Assembly: GCF_016765695.1 (NCBI RefSeq)
Contig: NZ_JAETGO010000008.1
Span: 1-38,398 of the forward strand
Reading direction: 5' to 3'
From: Sporosalibacterium faouarense
GTDB lineage: Bacteria; Bacillota; Clostridia; Tissierellales; VENL01
Length of the DNA: 38,398 bases
Shown here: positions 16,172 through 26,840 of the stretch, piece after piece
How positions within the stretch are numbered: position 1 is the stretch's first letter
How the letters are laid out: each line of letters starts with the position of its first letter
Made by a program: the position numbers and the translations under genes
Notes under the pieces: model-generated
Seen by the model: only the letters and a program-made list of their open reading frames with translations
Told to the model about the DNA's origin: nothing
The model's database searches: none

Positions 16172-16666
16172 ATGATTATTGTAGGATTAGACCCAGGTAT
16201 TGCTATATTAGGATATGGTGTTATAGAATATAAGGGAAATAACTTTAAAGTTTTAGATTATGGAGCAATTATAACTGAAGCAAAAGAAACCTTTCCTAAT
16301 AGATTAAAAATACTATATAATGATTTAGGAGAATTACTTGATAGATATAAGCCTGATGCTGTGGCAATAGAGGAATTGTTTTTTAATAAAAACGTTAAGA
16401 CAGCCATAAATGTCGGGCAGGCTAGAGGAGTTCAAGTATTGGCTGCCGTTAATAGAGGAATTGATGTTTTTGAATATACCCCATTACAGGTAAAACAAGG
16501 AGTTGTGGGTTATGGCAGAGCTGAAAAAAAACAGGTACAGGAGATGGTTAAACTTTTACTAAATTTAAAATCTGTACCGAAACCCGATGATGTTGCAGAT
16601 GCCTTGGCTGTATCTATATGTCACGCTCACTCTGGTAATTTTAGAAATGAGTTTAGAATTAAATAA
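16172..16666 (+). CDS. ruvC: Holliday junction resolvase RuvC
   Basis: RuvC nicks Holliday junctions symmetrically in recombination repair, together with RuvAB. The 164-residue protein has the four acidic catalytic residues: D7 (GLDPG), E67 (AIEELFF), D140 and D143 (PDDVADAL). The frame is open from 16124, but the ATG at 16172 gives the standard N-terminus MIIVGLDPG. It has AAAGGAG at good spacing. The ruvA gene follows 13 bases after the stop codon, so ruvC, ruvA and ruvB form one operon. Clostridia keep RuvC, whereas Bacillus uses RecU instead. Confidence 0.96.
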   Translation: MIIVGLDPGIAILGYGVIEYKGNNFKVLDYGAIITEAKETFPNRLKILYNDLGELLDRYKPDAVAIEELFFNKNVKTAINVGQARGVQVLAAVNRGIDVFEYTPLQVKQGVVGYGRAEKKQVQEMVKLLLNLKSVPKPDDVADALAVSICHAHSGNFRNEFRIK

Positions 16667-16679
16667 TGGAGGGAAATTA

Positions 16680-17270
16680 ATGTTTCAATATATAAAAGGC
16701 AAAATAGAGGAAATAGGAGATAATTACGTTGTGGTTGAAAACAATAATATAGGCTATTTAATTCATACATCTAAGAATTCAATAAGTAATCTTAATAAGG
16801 ATGTTAACAATTGTAAGGTTTATACTTATCTTAATGTAAGGGAAGATGAAATGAGTCTATATGGTTTTGCAACAAAGGAAGAACTAGACATGTTCAATCT
16901 ATTATTAAAAGTTTCTAAGATTGGTCCAAAGGTTGCGTTGGGAGTTCTTTCTACAATGACTCCATCAAATATTAAGATTGCCATATTTAATAATGATGTA
17001 ACAACTCTAACTAAGGCTCCAGGTATTGGAAAGAAAACTGCAAATAGAGTCATACTGGAACTAAAAGATAAAATTGATGATAAAGTAGATTTAGAAAATG
17101 TTGTTTTTGGCAATGATATTGAAAGTGATTTTGATGAAGTTTCCGCTGCATTAGTTTCACTCGGCTATAACAGAAATGAAATATCAAGGGTGCTTTCCAA
17201 GATTGATAAAACTGCACTTGATACAGAAGGTGTTATTAAGAAAGCTTTAAAGGAATTAGCAAAGATGTAA
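16680..17270 (+). CDS. ruvA: Holliday junction branch migration protein RuvA
   Basis: RuvA tetramers bind the four-way junction and load the RuvB motors. The 196-residue protein has the usual three-domain layout. The N-terminal OB fold begins [12 protein letters not shown]. Two helix-hairpin-helix motifs follow ([13 protein letters not shown] near 75-87 and [13 protein letters not shown] near 110-122). The C-terminal RuvB-contact domain spans about 150-196. The frame is open further upstream inside ruvC, but the ATG at 16680 has ATGGAGGGAAATTA ahead and starts the canonical sequence. The acid pin region appears normal. Confidence 0.96.
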   Translation: MFQYIKGKIEEIGDNYVVVENNNIGYLIHTSKNSISNLNKDVNNCKVYTYLNVREDEMSLYGFATKEELDMFNLLLKVSKIGPKVALGVLSTMTPSNIKIAIFNNDVTTLTKAPGIGKKTANRVILELKDKIDDKVDLENVVFGNDIESDFDEVSAALVSLGYNRNEISRVLSKIDKTALDTEGVIKKALKELAKM

Positions 17271-17286
17271 AAAGGAGCGAGCTTTT

Positions 17287-18297
17287 ATGGAAGAAAGGGA
17301 AAATAGGATCGTTACAAGACAAGTACAAGAAGAGGATTTTGATATAGAAACAAGCCTGCGACCACGAGATATGGGAGAGTATGTAGGACAAGATAAAGTA
17401 AAGGAAAAGCTAAAGATTTTTATAGAAGCTGCAAAAGGAAGAAAGGAATCATTGGACCATGTTTTGTTATATGGGCCACCAGGATTAGGTAAGACAACTT
17501 TATCAAATATTATCGCTACTGAAATGGGAGTTAATATTAGAATTACTTCTGGTCCAGCAATAGATAGGCCAGGAGATTTGGCTGCAATTTTAACTAATCT
17601 TGGAGAAAATGATGTTTTGTTTATAGATGAGATACATAGATTGAATAGAAGTGTAGAGGAAATTCTCTATCCAGCTATGGAGGATTTTGCCCTTGATATT
17701 ATAATAGGTAAAGGACCAAGTGCGAGGTCAGTGAGGCTAGACTTATCAAAATTCACTTTAATTGGAGCTACTACTAGAGCTGGTCTTTTAACTTCCCCAT
17801 TAAGGGATAGATTTGGGGTTATATGTAGATTAGATCTTTATAACAATGAGAATTTAACTGAAATTGTTAAGAGATCTGCAAAAATACTAAAGGTTAAGAT
17901 TGATGATGCTGGAGCTCTAGAAATAGCTAGGAGATCAAGGGGAACACCTCGTATTGCTAATAGATTACTTAAAAGAGTTAGAGATTATGCTCAAGTACTT
18001 GAAGATGGGGAAATAAATTTAGAAGTGGCAAATAAAGCTTTAGAAATGTTAGAAATCGATCCTTTAGGGCTAGATAATGTAGATAGAAAAATGATACTTA
18101 CCGTAATCAATAAATTTGCTGGTGGTCCCGTTGGACTAGACACTTTAGCTGCTTCAACTGGGGAAGAGAGAAATACAATTGAGGATGTATATGAGCCATA
18201 CTTACTACAGCTAGGATTTATTAATAGGACACCAAGGGGAAGAGTTGTAACAAAAGCTTGTTATGAGTATTTTGGTATGGATCCTATTAATGAGTAG
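17287..18297 (+). CDS. ruvB: Holliday junction branch migration ATPase RuvB
   Basis: RuvB is the hexameric AAA+ motor that drives branch migration. The 336-residue protein has Walker A GPPGLGKT (63-70), Walker B with DEIHR (114-118), a sensor-1 region GATTRAG, the arginine-finger region SPLRDRFG, and a C-terminal winged helix (about 258-336) ending in [22 protein letters not shown] precedes the ATG. It lies 16 bases after ruvA. Length and motifs are all standard. Confidence 0.97.
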   Translation: MEERENRIVTRQVQEEDFDIETSLRPRDMGEYVGQDKVKEKLKIFIEAAKGRKESLDHVLLYGPPGLGKTTLSNIIATEMGVNIRITSGPAIDRPGDLAAILTNLGENDVLFIDEIHRLNRSVEEILYPAMEDFALDIIIGKGPSARSVRLDLSKFTLIGATTRAGLLTSPLRDRFGVICRLDLYNNENLTEIVKRSAKILKVKIDDAGALEIARRSRGTPRIANRLLKRVRDYAQVLEDGEINLEVANKALEMLEIDPLGLDNVDRKMILTVINKFAGGPVGLDTLAASTGEERNTIEDVYEPYLLQLGFINRTPRGRVVTKACYEYFGMDPINE

Positions 18298-18306
18298 AGG
18301 TGGAGT

Positions 18307-18522
18307 ATGGAGAATATAGGTAAATTAATTTTGACTATAGGCTTTATCTTAGTAGTTATTGGGGTTGTAATGATTATTGGTCAAAGGTTTGGTCTAGGTA
18401 AATTACCAGGAGATATCATAATTAAGAAGGGTAATATCACTGTATTTTTTCCTGTAGTAACTATGATAGTAATAAGTATTGTTTTAACAATAATAGTTAA
18501 TGTTATTAAGAAATTACTATAG
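18307..18522 (+). CDS. DUF2905 family small membrane protein
   Basis: This 71-residue protein has two membrane helices (about 5-25 and 44-66). They flank the family signature GLGKLPGDIIIKKGNITVFFP (about residues 29-49, given by position). It starts 9 bases after ruvB with AGAGGTGG ahead, so it is translated from the ruv transcript. DUF2905 genes often sit next to ruvB, but no function is known. Confidence 0.9.
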   Translation: MENIGKLILTIGFILVVIGVVMIIGQRFGLGKLPGDIIIKKGNITVFFPVVTMIVISIVLTIIVNVIKKLL

Positions 18523-18581
18523 ATATAATGATTAAGATGATACTTGGTATAAGCAAAGGGGTAAAAAAAGGAGGACAAAAA

Positions 18582-20198
18582 ATGGACAAGAAGTCAATAA
18601 TAGCTCTTATATGTTGTGCAGTATTAGTTTTTTCAGGGTTAACAAGCATATCATATGGAGATACAGAAGACGATCAAAGCATTAGATACATCAAAGTAGG
18701 TCTCAATTACCCTATTACTTCTGATAAGCAAATAAATCTATATAATAATAAAGGTTTTAGTGTTAAAACATTTAAAGAAGATTTTCAAGAATTATTTAGT
18801 TTCGTAGATACTATGACTACAGTAAGACTAGATTATCATTTTCAGAATATTGATAAGCAAACAGGTCCATTCCACATTGAGTATAAAGAGACCTTTGATT
18901 CATATGAAAAGGCAGTAGCAAAGCTAAATCAACTAAAATTTGACAATATAGACATATTCCCTGTTTATGAAAATGGAGTATTTAAGATTTGGATAGGTCA
19001 GTACTCCAATGAAGTAGATGCTTCAGAAGATATAAGTAGAATTTATAATAAATTACAAATTCAGCTAAATGTAGTAAAGGATAATAAACAGAGAGTTGTT
19101 TTAGAAAATTCTAAAGGCAATATTGTAATTATTTTTGATGCAAAGGAGCAAATCTATATTGGACCATATGGCAAAGAGCTTGAAGAAAGTATTATAGGGG
19201 TAGGAGATAGAAGTTATAGAGGATTTATTACATTTAACAGAATTGAGGATGAGTTGAAAGTTATAAATTATATTAACCTTGAAAAATATCTATATGGTGT
19301 TGTACCTAGAGAAATGTCTGGTGATTGGCCAATTGAAGCTTTAAAGGCTCAAGCTGTTGCAGCTAGGAACTATGCTTTGATAAGCATGGGTAAGCATTTA
19401 GACGAAGGATACGACATATGTGATACTACCCATTGTCAGGTATATGCAGGATATAGTTGGGAAAAAATAAGAAGTAATCAGGCTGTAGATGAGACTTTGG
19501 AAAAAGTCATAAAGTATGACGGAAAACTAATTAGTACATATTATCACTCGTCAAGTGGTGGCAAGACTGAAGATAGTGAGAATGTGTGGAGCAATCCTGT
19601 ACCTTACTTAAAGGGAGTGGATGATAAATTCTCTTTAGGAGCTCCTAATGATAATTGGAAATTAGTTCTCTCAAGAGAAGAAATAATGGAAAAGCTAAAT
19701 AGTATAGACGTGAACGTTGGAGAAATTTTAGCTATTGACGTATTAGAGTATTCCAATAATGATAGGGTTCTTAAACTTGCAATAAAGGGAACAGAAGGAG
19801 TACATATTTTAGAGAAGGACGGAGCAAGGGGAGTATTGGGATATAATTCATTAAAAAGCACTATGTTTAGTACTAAATCAAATGGAGAAGCTTACGTATT
19901 AGGGGCATCAGGATCAAAGCCAACAAAAATGTCCCTTGGAGAAGCGTCAATAATAACTGCAGAAGGAACTCAAATTGCTAATAGAGATTTGATTTCTAGA
20001 GATAATCCAATGTTATATGTGACTAATGGCAAGAATAAAGAGACTATACCTGCAATTCCTACTCAATATATATTTGAAGGACATGGATGGGGACATGGAC
20101 TAGGTATGAGTCAATGGGGAGCAAAAAAAATGGCTGAAGAAGGATATAATTATGAAGAAATATTAGAATATTATTATACAGATGCAAAAGTTGAGTAA
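18582..20198 (+). CDS. SpoIID/LytB-domain protein with SPOR-like region
   Basis: This 538-residue secreted or anchored protein has a signal sequence (residues 1-26, ending near SISYG). A SPOR-like segment (about 100-165) contains FDSYEKAVAKLNQLK and VFKIWIGQYSNEVDA. A SpoIID domain runs from about 205 to the C-terminus. The domain shows YLYGVVPREMSGDWPIEALK, with E244 in the position of the catalytic glutamate of SpoIID lytic transglycosylases, and the closing GHGWGHGLGMSQWGA. It should cut peptidoglycan glycan strands stripped of peptides. The frame is open from 18528, but AAAGGAGG directly ahead of 18582 sets the start. It lies between ruvB/DUF2905 and queA, so it is not the spoIIR-spoIID sporulation locus and may act in vegetative or sporulation-related wall remodelling. 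Confidence 0.92.
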   Translation: MDKKSIIALICCAVLVFSGLTSISYGDTEDDQSIRYIKVGLNYPITSDKQINLYNNKGFSVKTFKEDFQELFSFVDTMTTVRLDYHFQNIDKQTGPFHIEYKETFDSYEKAVAKLNQLKFDNIDIFPVYENGVFKIWIGQYSNEVDASEDISRIYNKLQIQLNVVKDNKQRVVLENSKGNIVIIFDAKEQIYIGPYGKELEESIIGVGDRSYRGFITFNRIEDELKVINYINLEKYLYGVVPREMSGDWPIEALKAQAVAARNYALISMGKHLDEGYDICDTTHCQVYAGYSWEKIRSNQAVDETLEKVIKYDGKLISTYYHSSSGGKTEDSENVWSNPVPYLKGVDDKFSLGAPNDNWKLVLSREEIMEKLNSIDVNVGEILAIDVLEYSNNDRVLKLAIKGTEGVHILEKDGARGVLGYNSLKSTMFSTKSNGEAYVLGASGSKPTKMSLGEASIITAEGTQIANRDLISRDNPMLYVTNGKNKETIPAIPTQYIFEGHGWGHGLGMSQWGAKKMAEEGYNYEEILEYYYTDAKVE

Positions 20199-20210
20199 AG
20201 GATGATGCAA

Positions 20211-22366
<2,156 letters not shown>

Positions 22367-22438
22367 ATTTTTAAAATAAAAAAAGGATTTTAGAGAAAAG
22401 TATTGAATATAAGAGAAGAGAGAAAGGAGGGGTGTAGG

Positions 22439-22708
22439 ATGCAATACACTAGTTTAATTTTTCCAATACTTTTATTAGCAGTGTTCTATTTTTTAGTTAT
22501 TAGACCGCAACAAAAAAAGAATAAGCAAATAAATGAAATGAGAAATAGCCTTAAGGTTGGTGATGAAATCACAACAATTGGAGGAATCTATGGAAAGGTT
22601 CTAAAAATTAAGGAAGACGTAGTTACAGTCGAGGTTGGTGCTGATAAGTTCAAAATGAATATCACTAAATGGGCAATTGGAACTGTTGTAAATAATGACG
22701 ACAAATAA
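22439..22708 (+). CDS. yajC: Preprotein translocase subunit YajC
   Basis: YajC is a small accessory of the SecDF translocation complex. The 89-residue protein has one membrane helix (about 4-22), then the hallmark IRPQQKKNKQINEMRNSLK and GDEITTIGGIYGKV (about 41-54). The frame is open from 22403, but AAAGGAGGGG ahead of the ATG at 22439 sets the start. It follows tgt as in most bacteria and ends in a strong terminator, so secD and secF lie in a separate unit. Confidence 0.95.
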   Translation: MQYTSLIFPILLLAVFYFLVIRPQQKKNKQINEMRNSLKVGDEITTIGGIYGKVLKIKEDVVTVEVGADKFKMNITKWAIGTVVNNDDK

Positions 22709-22721
22709 TGTATATTTTATG

Positions 22722-22756
22722 AAAGAGATTTTCTAATTTAGAAAATCTCTTTTTAA
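22722..22756 (+). terminator. Terminator after yajC
   Basis: A perfect 15-bp inverted repeat (22722-22736 with 22738-22752) is followed by T residues. The central bases form the loop in practice. It ends the queA-tgt-yajC transcript. Confidence 0.85.
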
Positions 22757-22833
22757 ATGTTCTTTTTTATTTTTTAGGAATATTTAGCTGAGATTTGAAT
22801 AAGTATTCAATAAGGAAAATTGGGGGTGAAGCT

Positions 22834-23223
22834 ATGAGTTATAATTCAGGAAAAAACCAAAGTAGTTATCCAATAACCTTATTGAAGGCTGTAGGATTTA
22901 GCGTTATTACGTCTATAATTTTTGTTATAATACTAGCAGTAATATTAACTTTTACAAGCTTATCTGAAGGAATTATTCCAGTAATAAATTCTATAATAAT
23001 GATAGTAAGTATAGCCTTTGGAGCTATTTACGTGTCATTAAAGTCTGACCGTATGGGCTGGCTAAACGGCGCTGGAGTAGGATTAATTTATATCTTAATT
23101 ATAATGATTTTAGGAGCAATATTTGTAGACTCGTTTGATATAGACATTTATTTGCTATTTAGAATCATTGTTGCCTTAATTACTGGTTCAATAGCAGGAA
23201 TGATAGGAATTAATCTTAGATAA
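22834..23223 (+). CDS. TIGR04086 family membrane protein (YrzE-like)
   Basis: This 129-residue protein has four hydrophobic segments. The middle part shows the family-like GAIYVSLKSDRMGWLNGAGVGLIY pattern (given by position, about residues 62-85), and the end shows ITGSIAGMIGIN. B. subtilis yrzE occupies the same place between yajC and secDF, which supports the call. The frame is open from 22795, but the ATG at 22834 has TTGGGGGTGAA ahead. Function unknown. Confidence 0.82.
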   Translation: MSYNSGKNQSSYPITLLKAVGFSVITSIIFVIILAVILTFTSLSEGIIPVINSIIMIVSIAFGAIYVSLKSDRMGWLNGAGVGLIYILIIMILGAIFVDSFDIDIYLLFRIIVALITGSIAGMIGINLR

Positions 23224-23249
23224 TTCTTTATTTCATAATAGCTTTGTGT

Positions 23250-23255
23250 TATAAT
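23250..23255 (+). promoter_or_regulatory. -10 element of a possible SCIFF promoter
   Basis: A perfect TATAAT lies 33 bases before the SCIFF start codon. The matching -35 position (TTTATT, 23227-23232) is weak. It starts just after the yrzE-like stop codon. Confidence 0.45.
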
Positions 23256-23287
23256 CTTAAAGAAGGAATTGGATAAGGAGGAATATC

Positions 23288-23428
23288 ATGAAGCATATTA
23301 AAACACTAACTAGAAAGAGTCATAAGAGTACTATTGCAAAAGGCGGATGTGGGGAATGTCAAACTTCTTGCCAATCAGCATGTAAGACTTCATGTACAGT
23401 AGGAAATCAAAGCTGTGAAAATAATTAA
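23288..23428 (+). CDS. scfA: SCIFF peptide precursor (six cysteines in forty-five residues)
   Basis: This 46-residue peptide has the SCIFF signature. A conserved leader, MKHIKTLTRKSHKSTIAKGG, is followed by six cysteines (C21, C24, C28, C32, C36, C43) in GCGECQTSCQSACKTSC and QSCENN. SCIFF peptides are ribosomally made and modified by a dedicated radical SAM enzyme, which links cysteine sulfur to neighbouring residues (thioether bonds). The maturase gene lies 190 bases downstream. AAGGAGG is at ideal spacing. The pair is nearly universal in Clostridia and is typically found near yajC and secDF, as here. The biological role of the mature product is not established. Confidence 0.95.
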   Translation: MKHIKTLTRKSHKSTIAKGGCGECQTSCQSACKTSCTVGNQSCENN

Positions 23429-23450
23429 TATGTACATAACTAAGTACAGA

Positions 23451-23478
23451 AAAGTAGTGGAAGAGTCCACTGCTTTTT
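23451..23478 (+). terminator. Terminator directly after the SCIFF gene
   Basis: AAAGTAGTGG (23451-23460) pairs with CCACTGCTTT (23467-23476, one T-G pair) around AAGAGT. T residues continue to 23478. It should lower read-through from the peptide gene to its maturase gene. Confidence 0.75.
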
Positions 23479-23516
23479 AATTGACTAAGAAAGGAAATAG
23501 CTTAGTCAATTAAAAA
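23474..23516. repeat. 16-bp inverted repeat overlapping the SCIFF terminator tail
   Basis: TTTTTAATTGACTAAG (23474-23489) is perfectly complementary to CTTAGTCAATTAAAAA (23501-23516) around an 11-base loop. The left arm contains the T-tail of the terminator just before it, so the two structures share bases. Confidence 0.7.
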
Positions 23517-23526
23517 GAGACAAAAT

Positions 23527-23547
23527 GCGAGCTCGACTCGTTTTTTT
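23527..23547 (+). terminator. Second terminator-like hairpin before scfB
   Basis: A short CGAG/CTCG stem (23528-23531 with 23537-23540) is followed directly by seven T. It is weak as a terminator because the stem is only four to five base pairs. Confidence 0.4.
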
Positions 23548-23556
23548 ATTTTTTCA

Positions 23557-23585
23557 TTGAATAAATTATGATATTGCTATAAAAT
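23557..23585 (+). promoter_or_regulatory. Promoter candidate for scfB
   Basis: TTGAAT (23557-23562) and TAAAAT (23580-23585) are spaced by 17 bases, just downstream of the hairpins and 33 bases before the maturase start. It suggests that scfB has its own transcription. Confidence 0.5.
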
Positions 23586-23617
23586 AGTGTTGTCATCTAA
23601 AAAATAGGAGGATTAAT

Positions 23618-24979
23618 ATGGGTAGAATACATAGATTTCAACTTAATAATAAAAACATAGTAATGGATATAAATAGTGGCTCTGTACATGTGGTAGACAA
23701 GCTAGTCTGGGATATTATAGAGTTATATGAGAATAATAGTACTGAAGAGATAATTAATAAATTAAAAGCAAGTTACCCGGAAGAGGATGTAACAGCTGCT
23801 TTAACTGAAGTAAAAGCATTAGTTGAAGAGGGACTCCTATTTAGCGAAGACCTTTATATTGATGATATTAATTATAATAATCAAAACATTGTTAAAGCAC
23901 TATGTTTACACATCGCTCATGATTGTAATTTGAGATGTAAGTACTGCTTTGCGTCTCAAGGTGATTTTCATGGAGACAGGCTTTTTATGTCATTGGATGT
24001 TGGAAAGAAAGCTCTTGATTTTCTAGTAGAGAACTCTGGGAATAGGGTTAATCTTGAGGTTGACTTCTTTGGAGGAGAGCCTTTAATGAACTTCGAAGTT
24101 GTAAAAGATTTAGTTAAATATGGTAGAGAATTAGAGAAGAAGCATAATAAGAAATTTAGATTTACCATTACTACAAACGGAGTACTTCTTAATAAAAATA
24201 ATATGAAGTTCATTAATGAAAATATGGAAAATGTAGTTCTAAGTTTAGATGGTAGAAAAAGTGTAAATGATGATATGAGACCTACTATTAGTGGAGAAGG
24301 AAGCTACGATGTAATTGTTCCTAAATTTTTAGAGTTTGTTAAGATGCGAGGAAACAAGTCCTATTATATAAGAGGTACATTTACAAGCAATAATTTAGAT
24401 TTTTCCAAAGATGTACTTAATTTTAAAGAATTAGGATTTAAAAGCATCTCAGTAGAGCCAGTGGTTGCAAGTCCTGAGCAAGATTATGCCTTGTTGGAAA
24501 AACACTTGGAAACAATCATTAATGAGTATGAAAAATTATCTAAAGAGTATATTAAGTTTAAGAAGAATGGAGATGGGTTTGATTTCTTCCATTTTATGAT
24601 AGATTTAAATCAAGGACCATGTTTTATTAAGAGAGTAGTAGGATGTGGTGCTGGTGTTGAATATCTTGCTGTAACACCAGAAGGAGATTTATACCCTTGT
24701 CATCAATTTGTTGGAAATGATGAATTTAAGATGGGAGATGTATATAATGGTGTTAATAATTTAGATCTTAGAGCTGAATTTAAAGATGCTAATATTTACA
24801 GCAAAGATGATTGCAAGGATTGTTGGGCTAAATTTTACTGTAGTGGTGGATGTCATGCCAATGCTTATAACTTTAATAATAGTCTTAAAAAGCCTTATAA
24901 GATTGAATGTGAAATGGAAAGAAAAAGAATTGAGTGCGCTATATCTGTAGCAGCAAATTTAGAAGGGGAGGAAGATTAA
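23618..24979 (+). CDS. scfB: SCIFF peptide maturase (radical SAM/SPASM)
   Basis: This 453-residue enzyme uses S-adenosylmethionine and several [4Fe-4S] clusters to form thioether cross-links in the SCIFF peptide. An N-terminal peptide-recognition-like region (about 1-85) precedes the radical SAM motif C103-x3-C107-x2-C110 (HDCNLRCKYCF). FFGGEPLMNF and TITTNG strands follow. A C-terminal SPASM region has many cysteines: GPCF, GCGAGVEYLAVTPEGDLYPC, DDCKDCWAKFYCSGGC. AATAGGAGG precedes the ATG. The gene overlaps the next one by one base (TAATG), so the gamma-carbonic-anhydrase-like protein is translationally coupled to it. Confidence 0.95.
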   Translation: MGRIHRFQLNNKNIVMDINSGSVHVVDKLVWDIIELYENNSTEEIINKLKASYPEEDVTAALTEVKALVEEGLLFSEDLYIDDINYNNQNIVKALCLHIAHDCNLRCKYCFASQGDFHGDRLFMSLDVGKKALDFLVENSGNRVNLEVDFFGGEPLMNFEVVKDLVKYGRELEKKHNKKFRFTITTNGVLLNKNNMKFINENMENVVLSLDGRKSVNDDMRPTISGEGSYDVIVPKFLEFVKMRGNKSYYIRGTFTSNNLDFSKDVLNFKELGFKSISVEPVVASPEQDYALLEKHLETIINEYEKLSKEYIKFKKNGDGFDFFHFMIDLNQGPCFIKRVVGCGAGVEYLAVTPEGDLYPCHQFVGNDEFKMGDVYNGVNNLDLRAEFKDANIYSKDDCKDCWAKFYCSGGCHANAYNFNNSLKKPYKIECEMERKRIECAISVAANLEGEED

Positions 24980-25482
24980 TGCTATTGGATTACGAAGGAA
25001 TAAATCCTAAAATACACGACAGCTGTTTCATTGCAGATAGTGCTGCGATAATTGGCAAGGTTAATATAGGAGAAAATACAAGTGTATGGTATAACTGTGT
25101 TCTTAGAGGTGATGAAAATAATATTACCATAGGAAAACATACAAATATACAAGATGGTACGGTAATACACATTAGCAAGGATTATAATACAGAAATTGGA
25201 GATTATGTTACTGTTGGACATAAAGCTATAGTACATGCCTGTAAGATAGGAGATAATGTGCTTGTAGGAATGGGAGCAATAATTTTAGATGGAGCAGTTA
25301 TTGAAGACAATGTATTGATTGGAGCTGGTAGTATTGTAACTCCTGGCAAAAAAATTCCATCTGGGTCTCTAGTGTTAGGATCACCAGCTAAGGTTGTTAG
25401 AGAACTTACAGATAAGGAAATTGAACAGCTAAAGCAATCTGCTGTTGACTATGTTCAATATGCTGAAAAGCATAAAAAATAA
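24979..25482 (+). CDS. Gamma carbonic anhydrase family protein
   Basis: This 167-residue protein is a left-handed parallel beta-helix of hexapeptide repeats, forming trimers. The three zinc-binding histidines are present: H64 (TVIHIS), H81 (VGHKAIV) and H86 (VHACKI). Family strands WYNCVLRGDENNITIG and VLGSPAKVVREL are clear. Members of this YrdA/CaiE-like branch often show little or no carbonic anhydrase activity, so the reaction remains open. The ATG overlaps the scfB stop codon and GGGGAGG precedes it, an unexpected coupling to a peptide maturase. Confidence 0.92.
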   Translation: MLLDYEGINPKIHDSCFIADSAAIIGKVNIGENTSVWYNCVLRGDENNITIGKHTNIQDGTVIHISKDYNTEIGDYVTVGHKAIVHACKIGDNVLVGMGAIILDGAVIEDNVLIGAGSIVTPGKKIPSGSLVLGSPAKVVRELTDKEIEQLKQSAVDYVQYAEKHKK

Positions 25483-25498
25483 ATTTACCTCTATTTTA

Positions 25499-25528
25499 TT
25501 GACTGTAATTATATTGAAGTTATATAAT
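25499..25528 (+). promoter_or_regulatory. Sigma-A promoter of secDF
   Basis: TTGACT (25499-25504) and TATAAT (25523-25528) are separated by 18 bases. The secD start codon lies 35 bases after the -10. Confidence 0.7.
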
Positions 25529-25562
25529 ATTATTTGTGAAGACATGTGAGGAGGAAAAGACT

Positions 25563-26828
25563 ATGAGACTTAGAAGTACTATTATTTTTCTATTAGTCGT
25601 AGTAATAGTAGCTGCCATAGCACTTACTGGTATCTACGGAATAGACTTAGGAAAATACGAAATTACTAGTATTAAAGATGAGATGGATCTTGGTTTAGAT
25701 TTAGCCGGAGGTGTTTTTGTTGTTTTAGAAGCACAAACTGACGCCAAGGGAGACGAATTACAAAAATTAATGGAGCAATCTAAAGCAATTATCACAGAAA
25801 GGGTTGACGGTTTAGGAGTCGCAGAACCGAATATCGTGATAGAAGGAGATAATAGGATTAGAGTTGAGCTTGCAGGACTACAAGAGCCACAAAAAGCTAT
25901 TGAGATGATAGGTAAAACTGCTCAGCTACAGTTTATTGATCCAGAAGGAGATATTGTAATTACTGGTGAGCATATTAAAGAATCTACTGTTAAGTATTAT
26001 CAAACTAGTAGAGGATACCAACAGCCAGTGGTTTCACTAGAAATGAATGGCGAGGGAGCCGAAAGATTTGGTGAAGTTACAACTAAATTAGCTGTAAAAA
26101 CAAATGTAGAAGATAAGATAATATATATAGTTCTTGATGGAGAGGTTATATCCAGTCCAAAAGTTAATTCAGCTATTACAGATGGTCAGGCTATAATTGA
26201 AGGTATGGGTTCTATGCAAGAAGCTTCTAGATTAGCAACCTTGATTAGAGCTGGTGCACTTCCAGTTGAAATGAAAGAAATACAAAGTTCAGTAATCGGA
26301 GCTTCATTGGGATTAGAAGCTTTAGATAAAAGTGTTTTTGCTGCTGGTATAGGACTACTATTAATTTTCTTATTTATGTTAATCTATTATAAGATACCAG
26401 GCGTAGTAGCTAATATTGCTTTATCAGCATATATTCTTATTGTATTAGGAATTATGATTTCTTTAGATGTTAAGCTTACTTTACCAGGTATTGCTGGTTT
26501 AATTCTTTCAATTGGTATGGCAGTTGATGCTAACGTTGTAATATTTGAAAGAATTAAGGAAGAAATCAGAAATGGTAAAACATTAAGGGCTTCAGTTGAT
26601 TCTGGATTCAAAAAAGCATTATCAACTGTTTTAGATGCCAATGTAACTACCCTTATTGCCAGTGGAGTACTGTATTATTTTGGTACAGGACCTATAAAAG
26701 GATTTGGAGTAACTTTATTCTATGGTATTATTGCTTCGATGATTACAGCAATATTTATAACAAGGTTCTTACTAAAATTAACTATTAATATGAAGTTGAC
26801 TAAGAATACAAAACTATACGGAGCATAA
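25563..26828 (+). CDS. secD: Protein translocase subunit SecD
   Basis: SecD works with SecF to pull exported proteins through the SecYEG channel using the ion gradient. The 421-residue protein has a first membrane helix (about 7-27) and the family motif LGLDLAGGVFVVLE (about 43-56). A shortened external P1 region follows, with GLGVAEPNIVIEG and LIRAGALPVEM. Five C-terminal helices include SIGMAVDANVVIFERIKEE (about 318-336). It is shorter than E. coli SecD, as usual in clostridia. The frame opens at 25536, but GAGGAGGAAAAG before the ATG at 25563 sets the start. The secF gene follows after 12 bases. Confidence 0.95.
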   Translation: MRLRSTIIFLLVVVIVAAIALTGIYGIDLGKYEITSIKDEMDLGLDLAGGVFVVLEAQTDAKGDELQKLMEQSKAIITERVDGLGVAEPNIVIEGDNRIRVELAGLQEPQKAIEMIGKTAQLQFIDPEGDIVITGEHIKESTVKYYQTSRGYQQPVVSLEMNGEGAERFGEVTTKLAVKTNVEDKIIYIVLDGEVISSPKVNSAITDGQAIIEGMGSMQEASRLATLIRAGALPVEMKEIQSSVIGASLGLEALDKSVFAAGIGLLLIFLFMLIYYKIPGVVANIALSAYILIVLGIMISLDVKLTLPGIAGLILSIGMAVDANVVIFERIKEEIRNGKTLRASVDSGFKKALSTVLDANVTTLIASGVLYYFGTGPIKGFGVTLFYGIIASMITAIFITRFLLKLTINMKLTKNTKLYGA

Positions 26829-26840
26829 GGGGGGAAAACA

